The translations under genes and the position numbers were made by a program. Shown one piece after another: positions 46,836-54,914 of a stretch of DNA of 64,000 nt. How positions within the stretch are numbered: position 1 is the stretch's first letter; every line of letters starts with the position of its first letter. The stretch is taken from assembly GCA_030153485.1 (NCBI GenBank), contig JAGUQX010000003.1, forward strand, positions 62,001-126,000, in the 5' to 3' direction. The notes under the pieces were generated by a model. That model saw only the letters and a list, made by a program, of their open reading frames with translations. It was not told where the DNA came from and made no database searches. Source of the DNA: Oscillospiraceae bacterium. GTDB taxonomy: Bacteria; Bacillota; Clostridia; Oscillospirales; Ruminococcaceae.

Positions 46836-47570
46836 TTACATAGACATACATCCATCAATAGTAATTATCTGTCCTGTTAGATATGACGCCTCTTCAGATG
46901 CCAAAAAAGATACAACCGAAGCGACTTCTTCTGGTTTTCCAAATCTTCCCATAGCTATAAGTTCCATCGCCTTTTGTTTAACATCATCAGAAAGTCCATT
47001 AGTCATATCTGTTTCAATAAATCCAGGGGCAACAGCATTTACAGTAATTCCTCTTTTTCCAAGTTCTTTTGCCGCCGATAAAGTCATTCCAACTAAACCA
47101 GATTTAGATGCAGAGTAGTTAAACTGTCCCGCATTTCCATATAAACCTGAAACCGATGTTATATTAATTATTCTACCTTCTCGTTGTTTAATCATAATTC
47201 CACTTACATGCCTAATCATGTTAAACACACTTTTATAATTAACCTTTGTTACAATATCAAAAGAATCTTCTGACATCCTAGCTAAAAGTCCATCTTTTGT
47301 TATCCCTGCATTATTAACCAAAATATCTATGCTTCCAAATCTTTTTTTGACTAAATCAACCATCTCTTTGCATTTTTGAAAATCAGAAACATCAAATACA
47401 AAACAATCCGATTCTACTCCTAATAGACGACACTGGTTAACAACATCTTCTCCAAGACTAGGATTAGAATTACAGTTTACAGCAACGCTATATCCTTTTT
47501 TTGCAAAATCAAGAGCAATAGCTTTTCCAATTCCTTTAGAAGCTCCAGTAACTAAAGCAACTCTATTCAA
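46836..47570 (-). CDS. fabG: 3-oxoacyl-ACP reductase FabG
   Basis: About 244 aa. A short-chain dehydrogenase with the NADPH motif TGASKGIGKAIA (about residues 8-19), NNAG, and the catalytic Ser, Tyr and Lys in TSVSGLYGNAGQFNYSASKSG. Start codons are TTG: 47576 is only 2 bases from AGAGG, so 47570, 8 bases away, is preferred. The gene overlaps the end of fabK. Confidence 0.95.
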   Translation of the reverse strand: MNRVALVTGASKGIGKAIALDFAKKGYSVAVNCNSNPSLGEDVVNQCRLLGVESDCFVFDVSDFQKCKEMVDLVKKRFGSIDILVNNAGITKDGLLARMSEDSFDIVTKVNYKSVFNMIRHVSGIMIKQREGRIINITSVSGLYGNAGQFNYSASKSGLVGMTLSAAKELGKRGITVNAVAPGFIETDMTNGLSDDVKQKAMELIAMGRFGKPEEVASVVSFLASEEASYLTGQIITIDGCMSM

Positions 47571-48516
47571 AAACAAAACCTCTCTTCTCTACAAATCCTT
47601 TATAAACATCTTCTATATCAGAAAAAAGATTTTTAATAATATTTTCACAGCTATCTGTTTTTTTAATCAACCCTGCTATCTGTCCCGCCATAAAACTTCC
47701 TTCATCTAGATTTCCATCAATAACAGCTTTTTTTAAAGATCCAATCGTTAACATTTCGAAATCCTCTGGATCTATCCCTTCTTTTTCTTTTGTTATAAGA
47801 TTTTTAGTGAATTTATTTCTAATAGATCTAACAGGATGTCCTGTATAAAATCCAGTAACAGCACTATCTGTATCCTTAGCCTTTAAAACTAGATTTTTAT
47901 AATTTTCATGTATAGAACACTCATCACTAACTAAAAATATAGTGCCTGCTTGAATAGCGTCTGCACCAAGCATAAAAGCGGCAACCGCTGTTCTTCCATC
48001 TGCTATGCCTCCAGCTGCAATTACAGGGATATTTACAGCATCAACAATCTGAGGAACTAAGCAGATAGTTGTAATTCCACCTATATGTCCCCCTGCTTCC
48101 ATCCCTTCTACAACTAAAGCATCAGCACCAGACCTCTCCATTCTTTTTGCTAAAGCAACAGAAGGAACCACAGGAATAACCTTTATTCCTCTTTCTTTCC
48201 AGATAGGGATATATTTTGCTGGATTTCCAGCCCCAGTAGTTACAACACTAACTTTTTCTTCACATATAAGCTGTGCTAAATCTTCAGAATGGGGACTCAT
48301 AAGCATTATATTTAAACCAAAGGGTTTATCCGTAAGCTCTTTTGCTTTCAAAATTTCTTTTCTTATAACTTCCGCAGGAGCAGAGCCACCAGCAATAAGT
48401 CCAACCCCTCCAGCATTAGAAACAGCAGAAGCAAGTCTAGCATCTGCAACCCACGCCATACCACCTTGAATTATTGGATATTTAACACCTAACATCTCTG
48501 TTATTTTTGTTTTCAT
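47563..48516 (-). CDS. fabK: Enoyl-ACP reductase FabK (FMN-dependent)
   Basis: A 317-aa TIM-barrel flavoprotein of the nitronate monooxygenase family; its FAS operon context supports FabK. MLGVKYPIIQGGMAWVAD, GLNIMLMSP, the VVEGMEAGGHIGG loop and IAAGGIADGRTAVAAFMLGADA (phosphate binding) are visible. It performs the last step of elongation. Enzymes of this type are naturally insensitive to triclosan. No FabI is in the window. Confidence 0.93.
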   Translation of the reverse strand: MKTKITEMLGVKYPIIQGGMAWVADARLASAVSNAGGVGLIAGGSAPAEVIRKEILKAKELTDKPFGLNIMLMSPHSEDLAQLICEEKVSVVTTGAGNPAKYIPIWKERGIKVIPVVPSVALAKRMERSGADALVVEGMEAGGHIGGITTICLVPQIVDAVNIPVIAAGGIADGRTAVAAFMLGADAIQAGTIFLVSDECSIHENYKNLVLKAKDTDSAVTGFYTGHPVRSIRNKFTKNLITKEKEGIDPEDFEMLTIGSLKKAVIDGNLDEGSFMAGQIAGLIKKTDSCENIIKNLFSDIEDVYKGFVEKRGFVFE

Positions 48517-48545
48517 AAACTTATCCTCCTATTTCAAATAATTAT

Positions 48546-49541
48546 CTACTTCCATTCAAAAACTACAGCTCCGTATGTAAGTCCTGCGCCAAATCCAACA
48601 GCACAAACCTTATCACCTTTTTTTAAAGTCCCAGATTTATTAAGCTCATCTATACACAAAGGAATACTTGCACTAGAAGTATTTCCATATTTATCAAGAT
48701 TTATATAAAATTTATCCATAGAGATTCCAAGATTAGATGAAGCTGTTTCTATTATTCTAATATTTGCTTGATGGCATATTATATAGTCTAAATCAGCAAG
48801 TAGTATTCCCGCCTTTTTACAAGCGTCTTTTATAGCAATAGGTATAACTCTAATTGCAAATTTATAAACCTCTTTTCCATCCATATACATAATATTATCA
48901 TTTCCAGCACCAAAATCATCAGAATCTCTAGGATCAATTCCCTCAGAAAAAACGTTTCCAGATGGGTGAACTCGAGCAAAAATATGCTTTGCACCTTCTC
49001 CTTCTGTTTTAAAACATCCCCCATAAAAACTATCAGATTTATTAACTACACAACTTGCAGATGCATCTCCAAATAAAACACATGTAGACCTATCTGTATA
49101 ATCCACAATTTTAGAAAGATTTTCTGTAGAAATAATTAAAATATTTTTAATATCTGGATTTAAAAGATAATGCTTTGCCATATCTAATGCATAAACAAAA
49201 CCAGCACAAGCAACATTTATATCTATACATGCTGCGTTTACAGCACCTATCTTTCCTTGAACAACACAAGACATAGAGGGGGTGTAATAATCAGGTGTAA
49301 CACTAGTATGAATAATTAAATCTATATCGCTAGGAGAAAGACCAGAGTTTTTTATAGCAGACATTCCAGATTTAGAACTCATGCTCCAGGTGGGCTCTCC
49401 TTTTGATAGATATCTCTGTTTAATTCCTGTTCTAGTTGTTATCCATTCATCTGAAGTTTCTACTATCTTAGAAAAATCATCATTTGATATAACTAGCTCT
49501 GGAAGATAAACACCTGTTCCTTTTATAAAAATACTAGACAA
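48546..49541 (-). CDS. fabH: 3-oxoacyl-ACP synthase III FabH
   Basis: 331 aa from TTG 49541, which lies behind AAAGGGGG and gives the family start (SSIFIKGTGVYLPE). It starts fatty acid synthesis by joining acetyl-CoA or a branched primer with malonyl-ACP. The triad is Cys in VACAGFVYALD (about residue 114), His in CHQANIRI (about 254) and Asn in YGNTSSASIP (about 285). It leads the FAS operon. A TTG start may keep its level low. Confidence 0.95.
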   Translation of the reverse strand: MSSIFIKGTGVYLPELVISNDDFSKIVETSDEWITTRTGIKQRYLSKGEPTWSMSSKSGMSAIKNSGLSPSDIDLIIHTSVTPDYYTPSMSCVVQGKIGAVNAACIDINVACAGFVYALDMAKHYLLNPDIKNILIISTENLSKIVDYTDRSTCVLFGDASASCVVNKSDSFYGGCFKTEGEGAKHIFARVHPSGNVFSEGIDPRDSDDFGAGNDNIMYMDGKEVYKFAIRVIPIAIKDACKKAGILLADLDYIICHQANIRIIETASSNLGISMDKFYINLDKYGNTSSASIPLCIDELNKSGTLKKGDKVCAVGFGAGLTYGAVVFEWK

Positions 49542-49621
49542 TGAATTTCCCCCTTTATTATAAGTTTGCATTTTAAAATATCCATATGTTATTATAACAA
49601 TTAAATAATACAACAAAAAAA

Positions 49622-49668
49622 GATATACTTATATTTTTAATATTATAAGTATATCCCTTTTTTGTCAA
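49622..49668 (-). promoter_or_regulatory. FAS operon promoter with overlapping palindromic operator
   Basis: On the minus strand TTGACA (49663-49668) is followed after 17 bases by TAATAT (49640-49645). A 12-bp perfect inverted repeat, GATATACTTATA (49622-49633) with TATAAGTATATC (49644-49655), overlaps the -10 box and the spacer. This arrangement suggests repressor control. It does not resemble the FapR or FabT sites I know. Confidence 0.6.
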
Positions 49669-49739
49669 TAAAAAAACCTTTTAAAAATCTAAGCATATAT
49701 CTATTTTAATATAAGAATAAACCAAAAGGAGCTAATAAA

Positions 49740-50669
49740 ATGTCAAAAAACATCATTATATTTTCTGGTCAAGGTTCTCAATACCCTGGAATGGGGATGG
49801 ATATTTTAAAAGATTTCCCAAGATTAGATTATATATACAAAACAGGTTCAGAAATTCTAGAATTTGACCTAAAACAGGCTGCATTATCTTGCACAAAAGA
49901 AGAATTATCAAAAACAATAGTATCTCAACCTATGATATTTGCAACATCTGTTTTATGTTTTGAAGCAGCAAGGATAAAAAATATAATGTTTAGCGGCGTT
50001 GCTGGACACTCATTAGGAGAATATGCAGCACTGTATGCATCCGATTGTATAACTTTAGAAGAAGGATTTGAGATTATAAAAAAAAGATCAAACCTTATGC
50101 AACAAGCAGCAGATAATTCAAAAGGAGGAATGGTTGCTGTTTTGTCAAAAGATATGGAAAAAGCTAATAGTCTTATAAAAACAATTGATGGCTATATTCA
50201 AAGTGTAAATATAAATTCTCACGATCAAACTGTTTTTGCAGGAGATATTGAAGCAATAGATAGAACATGTATATTGCTAAAAGAAAATAAAATAAAAGCA
50301 ATAAAACTTCCTGTAAGTGGTGCATTTCATTCTAACCATATGAAATCTGCTTCTATTGAATTTTCAAAGAGTATATCCAATATAAATTTTAAACCTTTTA
50401 CAAAAGATTTCTTTTCTAATTTAAACGGAGAAAAACTGGATAATTCAATACCTATAAATGAGTATCTAGGAAAGCATATGTCTTCCCCAGTTTTATTTAC
50501 AAAAGAATTAGAATATATAAAACACCTTGGGTATAAAAATTTTATAGAAGTTGGTTGTTCTAAAATTCTTTCTGGATTTATCAAAAAAACTCTAACAGAA
50601 GTTGATGTATATAATATAGAAGATTCTACTTCTTTAAATAAAACAATTTCAGCTATCAATGGAGATTAA
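49740..50669 (+). CDS. fabD: Malonyl-CoA:ACP transacylase FabD
   Basis: 309 aa. GQGSQYPGMGMD at the N-terminus, the nucleophile Ser in GHSLGEYAALYASD (about residue 90), and the His in SGAFHSNHMKSA (about 200). It loads malonyl onto ACP. It is divergent from the rest of the FAS genes instead of lying between fabK and fabG. AAAGGAG precedes the ATG. It is followed 3 bases later by aroE. Confidence 0.95.
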   Translation: MSKNIIIFSGQGSQYPGMGMDILKDFPRLDYIYKTGSEILEFDLKQAALSCTKEELSKTIVSQPMIFATSVLCFEAARIKNIMFSGVAGHSLGEYAALYASDCITLEEGFEIIKKRSNLMQQAADNSKGGMVAVLSKDMEKANSLIKTIDGYIQSVNINSHDQTVFAGDIEAIDRTCILLKENKIKAIKLPVSGAFHSNHMKSASIEFSKSISNINFKPFTKDFFSNLNGEKLDNSIPINEYLGKHMSSPVLFTKELEYIKHLGYKNFIEVGCSKILSGFIKKTLTEVDVYNIEDSTSLNKTISAINGD

Positions 50670-50672
50670 CTA

Positions 50673-51509
50673 ATGTCTAAAAAATTTGGGCTTTTAGGAT
50701 ATCCTCTAGATCATTCTTTATCAAAATATCTTCACACGATGCTATTTTCTTTTAAAAAGATAGATAAATACTCATATGATTTATTTAGTATTTCTCCAGA
50801 TTTTTTAAAAAAAAATTTTGGTAATCTATTTAAATTGGATGGATTTAATATTACAGCACCATATAAAACAGAAATAATACCATATCTAACAAGTTTGTCA
50901 ACATCTGCTAAAATTTCTAAATCGGTAAACCTAGTGGAAATAATAAATAAAAAAAACTGTATAGGACACAATACAGATAAGTATGCATTTTTGGAATGTA
51001 TAAAAAAATATGGTCTAACCGACCCCTCTCTAAAAACCCTACTAATAGGATTTGGAGGAACTGGTAAGATGATTGCATCAACTTTTAATAGTATTAATTT
51101 AAATTTAACTATCGCTGTACGACCATTATCTTTACAAAAACATAAAGAATTCATATCTTTAAATAAATTAAATAATATATCATTAATATCGATAGAAAAT
51201 ATATTTCAAAGCTTTAATACAATAATAAATGCAACTCCAATAGGATCATTTCCAAATATAGATGCTTGCCCTATCCCAAAACATATTATACTTAAATCTA
51301 ATTTTGTATTCGACTTAATATATAATCCAACTAAAACAAAATTATTAGAATATGCTAAAAAAAATAATATTTCTCATAAAAATGGGCTAGAAATGCTAGT
51401 TTTACAAGCTGTAAAATCTCATGAAATATGGTTTGATATAACATATTCCCAAACTCAAATCGACACAGCCTATCTATATGTAAAGAAGGTTTTGCAAAAT
51501 GGATTATAA
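50673..51509 (+). CDS. aroE: Shikimate dehydrogenase
   Basis: 278 aa. The substrate domain has YPLDHSLS (Ser pair) and NITAPYKTEI (catalytic Lys, about residue 66), HNTDKYAF (Asp), and the NADP domain has LIGFGGTGKMIA with a Gly-rich loop. It reduces 3-dehydroshikimate in chorismate synthesis. It overlaps aroK by 11 bases; the two form a small shikimate unit within the fabD operon. Confidence 0.93.
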   Translation: MSKKFGLLGYPLDHSLSKYLHTMLFSFKKIDKYSYDLFSISPDFLKKNFGNLFKLDGFNITAPYKTEIIPYLTSLSTSAKISKSVNLVEIINKKNCIGHNTDKYAFLECIKKYGLTDPSLKTLLIGFGGTGKMIASTFNSINLNLTIAVRPLSLQKHKEFISLNKLNNISLISIENIFQSFNTIINATPIGSFPNIDACPIPKHIILKSNFVFDLIYNPTKTKLLEYAKKNNISHKNGLEMLVLQAVKSHEIWFDITYSQTQIDTAYLYVKKVLQNGL

Positions 51510-52005
51510 TATTTATTTAATAGGATTTATGGGATGTGGAAAAACAAAAATAGGAAAAATTTTATCTAAAAGTTTAGATTATGAATTCCTAGATCTTGAT
51601 ATGCATATACAAAACTTAGAGAAAATGTCTATCTCTGATATTTTTGATAAAAAAGGTGAACACTATTTTAGGAAATTAGAGTCTAAAATTCTTCTAGAAA
51701 CTTCTAATATAAAAAAAACTATAGTCTCAACTGGAGGCGGAATAATAGAATCTAATAAAAATAGAATTTTCCTAAAAAATAAAAAAACATTTTTTTTAGA
51801 AGTTCCTTTCCAATTTTGTTATAAACGAATAATAGTAAACACAACTAATCGCCCTTTAGTTAAACAAAACTCTTTTTATCAGCTAAATATGCTATTTAAG
51901 AAAAGAGAAAAAATTTATAGACAATGTTCTTTACTTTCGGTAAATAATTCAAGAAAATCATATACAGTGTTAGAAGATATACATAACTATTTAAATAAAA
52001 CATAA
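51499..52005 (+). CDS. aroK: Shikimate kinase
   Basis: 168 aa. Walker A GFMGCGKTKIGK (about residues 9-20), DLDMHI (Mg-binding Asp), RKLESK (shikimate Arg), STGGGII (about 75) and the NRPL lid. It phosphorylates shikimate at the 3-OH. Most likely translated with aroE through the overlap. Confidence 0.94.
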   Translation: MDYNIYLIGFMGCGKTKIGKILSKSLDYEFLDLDMHIQNLEKMSISDIFDKKGEHYFRKLESKILLETSNIKKTIVSTGGGIIESNKNRIFLKNKKTFFLEVPFQFCYKRIIVNTTNRPLVKQNSFYQLNMLFKKREKIYRQCSLLSVNNSRKSYTVLEDIHNYLNKT

Positions 52006-52061
52006 TTTTAATTTATTCGAATAGATTGTAAATAAGATAAATTTTTAAAAGGTGGAATTAT

Positions 52062-52571
52062 ATGAAAAATTTTAAAACAATTAAACCATATCAACTAGAA
52101 ATAAATCCATTTACATCTACATCAAAAGATTGGATGCTTATATCATCTGCTATAAATGCGGATGATTTTAACACTTTGACGGCAAGCTGGGGTGAATTTG
52201 GTTATAGATGGAATAGAGATGTTTGTAATATATATATTAGAAAACATCGCCACACATTTAAATATCTAGAAAAATCTGAACATTTTACGGTTTCCTTCTT
52301 TCCTCCATCATATAAAGAAGCCCTTAAAATATGTGGCTCAATATCTGGAAGAGATGAAGATAAAATAAAAAAATCAGGGCTAACGCCAATCGTAAATAAC
52401 CACTATATAGGTTTTGAAGAAGCTAGCATAAATATCATATGCAAGAAAATATATACACAAGATATGGATGAATCACTTTTTATAGATAAGACAATTATAC
52501 AAGATCATTACCCAGAAAAAGATTTTCATAGAATGTATACAGGAGAAATAATTGAAATATATGTAAAATAG
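52062..52571 (+). CDS. Flavin reductase-like, FMN-binding protein
   Basis: 169 aa with the split-barrel flavin-binding fold (flavin reductase family, PF01613). Supporting parts are DDFNTLTASWGEFGY (about residues 33-47), IYIRKHRHTFKYLE, FTVSFFPPSYKEALKICGSISGRDEDKIKKSGL. Such clostridial proteins are small FMN reductases or flavin carriers; the physiological partner is unknown. A GGTGG Shine-Dalgarno is present. Its last four codons are in a long palindrome shared with the convergent gene. Confidence 0.82.
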   Translation: MKNFKTIKPYQLEINPFTSTSKDWMLISSAINADDFNTLTASWGEFGYRWNRDVCNIYIRKHRHTFKYLEKSEHFTVSFFPPSYKEALKICGSISGRDEDKIKKSGLTPIVNNHYIGFEEASINIICKKIYTQDMDESLFIDKTIIQDHYPEKDFHRMYTGEIIEIYVK

Positions 52572-52624
52572 ATATAAAAAAGCAAGAGAAAATTCTCTTG
52601 CTTTTTTATATCTATTTTACATAT
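52559..52624. terminator. Perfect 66-bp palindrome, bidirectional terminator
   Basis: Arms 52559-52590 and 52593-52624 are perfect reverse complements (32 bp each) with AA between. The GC-richer core (AAAAAAGCAAGAGAA) with flanking A/T runs works as a terminator for both genes. The arms extend into the coding ends of both convergent genes. Confidence 0.92.
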
Positions 52625-53315
52625 TAAATAATTCTTTTAATTTTTTAATCTGACTTCTACTAACAGGAACACGCTTATTTGATTTAGTAACAATATCGTT
52701 TCCTATTATCTTATCTATTTTGAATATATTGATGAGATAACTTCTATGACATCTAAAAAAATCATATTTACTATATTCTTGATCCAAAACATTTATCTTT
52801 CCGTAAAAAGAATATGTTTCATTTCCCACATGAACAATAACCATATGATCTCTGCTTTCAAAAAATTCAATATCGCTTAACTCTAGCTTTGTAATAGTTC
52901 CTTTATAATCTATAACCATAGTTTTAGAAACAGAAATTTTCAAGCTTTTAACAAGCTTCATAAATATGCTTTCAAGCTCTTCTTCTTGATATGGTTTTAA
53001 AAGATATCCAGAAGCATCAACATTATATCCTTCAAATACATAGTCTTTTGTGCTTGTTAGAAAGACTATTTTACTAGAACGATTAGTCTCACGAAGTTTT
53101 TGTGCAACCTCGTATCCATTGGATGTTCCCATAAATATATCTAAAAATATGATATCAAAAAATAAACCTTTTTCAAAATCTTCAAGCATTCTTGTCCCAC
53201 AAGAATAAACATGAACATCAACATCCATATGATATTTATCTATAACTTTATCAAGTATCGATTTTACACTAAACGAAAATAATTTTTGGTCATCACATAC
53301 CGCAACCTGTATCAT
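52617..53315 (-). CDS. LytTR-family response regulator
   Basis: 232 aa: an N-terminal receiver (about residues 1-118; acidic pair CDDQ, phospho-acceptor Asp in FDIIFLDIFMG, Thr in FLTSTK, Lys in LLKPYQ) and a C-terminal LytTR DNA-binding domain (about 130-230; IEFFESRDHMVIVH, FFRCHRSYLINI). It resembles AgrA/ComE-type regulators. ATG 53315 with AGGATGTGA upstream is preferred to the GTG at 53324. No histidine kinase or peptide gene is nearby, so it is an orphan here. Confidence 0.92.
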   Translation of the reverse strand: MIQVAVCDDQKLFSFSVKSILDKVIDKYHMDVDVHVYSCGTRMLEDFEKGLFFDIIFLDIFMGTSNGYEVAQKLRETNRSSKIVFLTSTKDYVFEGYNVDASGYLLKPYQEEELESIFMKLVKSLKISVSKTMVIDYKGTITKLELSDIEFFESRDHMVIVHVGNETYSFYGKINVLDQEYSKYDFFRCHRSYLINIFKIDKIIGNDIVTKSNKRVPVSRSQIKKLKELFNM

Positions 53316-53340
53316 TAAAATCACATCCTAAAGGAATATA

Positions 53341-53382
53341 GAAGATGTAAGAGCCGCCATAAAATGACGACCTTACATCTTC
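53341..53382 (-). promoter_or_regulatory. Hairpin in the leader of the LytTR regulator gene
   Basis: GAAGATGTAAG (53341-53351) and CTTACATCTTC (53372-53382) form an 11-bp perfect stem, with a further CG/CAT inner helix around AAA. It lies 26 bases before the start codon, downstream of the predicted promoter, so it would be in the mRNA leader. Confidence 0.6.
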
Positions 53383-53425
53383 TTGAATAAAAAAATTATT
53401 CTTGTACACTCTCTATATCGATCAG

Positions 53426-53456
53426 AGTATACTAATATTAATAGTATCCATGTCAA
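53426..53456 (-). promoter_or_regulatory. Possible promoter of the LytTR regulator gene
   Basis: On the minus strand a perfect TTGACA (53451-53456) is followed by TATACT (53426-53431) at a long spacing of 19, or AGTATA at 17. An ATACTA/TAGTAT inverted repeat (53429-53434 with 53442-53447) lies in the spacer and could be an operator. Confidence 0.4.
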
Positions 53457-53465
53457 TCCATTATT

Positions 53466-53660
53466 ATTTAAAAGTATATAAAAAGTTCCCAATCTTTTTA
53501 TATACAAAGAATTAAAAATTATACTCCCGATATAATTATTAATTCTTTAAGTCTTCTCTCCCAAAAAAGACTTAAATCCCAAAAGTTTTACGATTCTCCC
53601 AAAACATAAAACAATGAAACTTTTTAGAAAACAATAAAATTGTTTCTAAAATAGTCACTA
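53466..53660 (-). ncRNA. Candidate RNA with repeated GGGA-loop hairpins
   Basis: Four consecutive stem-loops lie here: 53474-53505 (12 bp), 53517-53537 (7 bp), 53546-53576 (10 bp) and 53585-53612 (6 bp). Each carries TCCC in its loop on the plus strand, thus GGGA on the minus strand; a fifth GGGA sits between the last two. A fifth hairpin (53622-53651) has no GGGA. The minus strand is the direction of the flanking genes. No start or end has been proven. Confidence 0.4.
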
Positions 53661-53825
53661 GTTCTTAAAAGAAATATAAACTAAAATCCAGAAGATTTTT
53701 TTGTCATATGTGACTGTATTTGTTATTATATAGAAGTTTTGTATATGATGCATTTAACTTACGCAATATACTTATAAAAATCGTGAACGGAAAACAGTTT
53801 AGAATTATTATAAAATCAAGTATCT

Positions 53826-54896
53826 TTAATCTCTAATCGCGTAAAAATTTGTCTCCCAAGCGGGTATATATGGATTATGCCTAAGATAAATTTTATAGTC
53901 TTTATCAATAGAATTAATTAAAATAGGAAGGGAAAAAATATCTTCATTTCTATGATACCCAGCGATTTCTAATTTAGGCTTATATCTTTTAATACTATTT
54001 AAAGACCCCTCAATAGCTTCTTTTTCATATCCCTCAACATCATATTTTATAAAACTTATGCTATTATTCTCACAAATATTATCAATAGTATCCACATCAA
54101 CCTTAGAAATTGAAGAATTAGATAAAAAAGAACTTCTTCCTGATTCATGAAAAAATCCAATAGAACCTTTTTTATTCCATATACCTAAATTAAATGAAGT
54201 TATTTTAGATATCCCGTTTTCTTTAATTGTTTTTGATAGTTTTTTAAAGTTTTTCTGATCTGGTTCTATAGCTATAATATTTTCATATTCTCCACTAGTA
54301 AACTTTAAAAATTCTAAAACAGTATCACCATTATAAGCGCCTGCATCTATAAATGATTCTGTATTAGATAGCTTTAAAATATTTTCAAAAACTTCTTCTC
54401 TAGACGTTTGACAATCCAATAGGTATGATATCTTTCCACTTATCTTAAAATTTAGAATATCAACAAAAACTTTTTTAGAAACATCATCAAAAAGAAGGTT
54501 ATACGCTTTATTAATTTCATCTAAATTTTTATTATAAAAATCCAGATTAAAAACACCCTCTCCAGCTACAGGAACATCTGGAGAAACCAGAATATGTTTT
54601 TTAGAAAGATTATAGACCATATCGATCATATCTAATGTTTTAACAGCAAAAGCCATAACTATGATAAAATCTTTAAAATCTTCTACAACTTTAGAATATT
54701 TTAAAACTTTAAACCCCTCAAAAAAATGACCTCTAACAAAATTGTCACTAGCAAATATTCCACTACATTTTATTTCATATTTTTTGAAAATATTTAATAT
54801 TTTAGACGCCCCATTTCCCATACCATAAAGAAAGATTGGTTTATCTGATTTTTTTAAAAAATCCCAAACAGAAATATCTTCTTTTAATAAGCCCAA
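53826..54896 (-). CDS. FkbM family methyltransferase
   Basis: 356 aa. The N-terminal half (about residues 1-150) begins with a Rossmann-like segment (PIFLYGMGNGASKILNIFKKY). The C-terminal half is a SAM-dependent FkbM methyltransferase: SFIDAGAYNGDTVLEF (motif I, about 183-198), IAIEPDQKNFKKL, and FIKYDVEGYEKEAIEG. Such proteins often O-methylate sugars or other secondary products. It follows an AI-2E family gene by 18 bases. No glycan cluster is nearby, so the substrate is unknown. Confidence 0.85.
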   Translation of the reverse strand: MGLLKEDISVWDFLKKSDKPIFLYGMGNGASKILNIFKKYEIKCSGIFASDNFVRGHFFEGFKVLKYSKVVEDFKDFIIVMAFAVKTLDMIDMVYNLSKKHILVSPDVPVAGEGVFNLDFYNKNLDEINKAYNLLFDDVSKKVFVDILNFKISGKISYLLDCQTSREEVFENILKLSNTESFIDAGAYNGDTVLEFLKFTSGEYENIIAIEPDQKNFKKLSKTIKENGISKITSFNLGIWNKKGSIGFFHESGRSSFLSNSSISKVDVDTIDNICENNSISFIKYDVEGYEKEAIEGSLNSIKRYKPKLEIAGYHRNEDIFSLPILINSIDKDYKIYLRHNPYIPAWETNFYAIRD

Positions 54897-54914
54897 AGCA
54901 AACTCCTCTTTAAA

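Noticed and set aside
49542..49739. FapR or FabT binding site in the FAS promoter region
   Set aside because: The palindrome there does not match the consensus sequences I know for either regulator.
53385..53825. A missed gene in the 500-bp gap next to the LytTR regulator
   Set aside because: Stops are frequent in all six frames and no frame shows a ribosome binding site with a plausible product.
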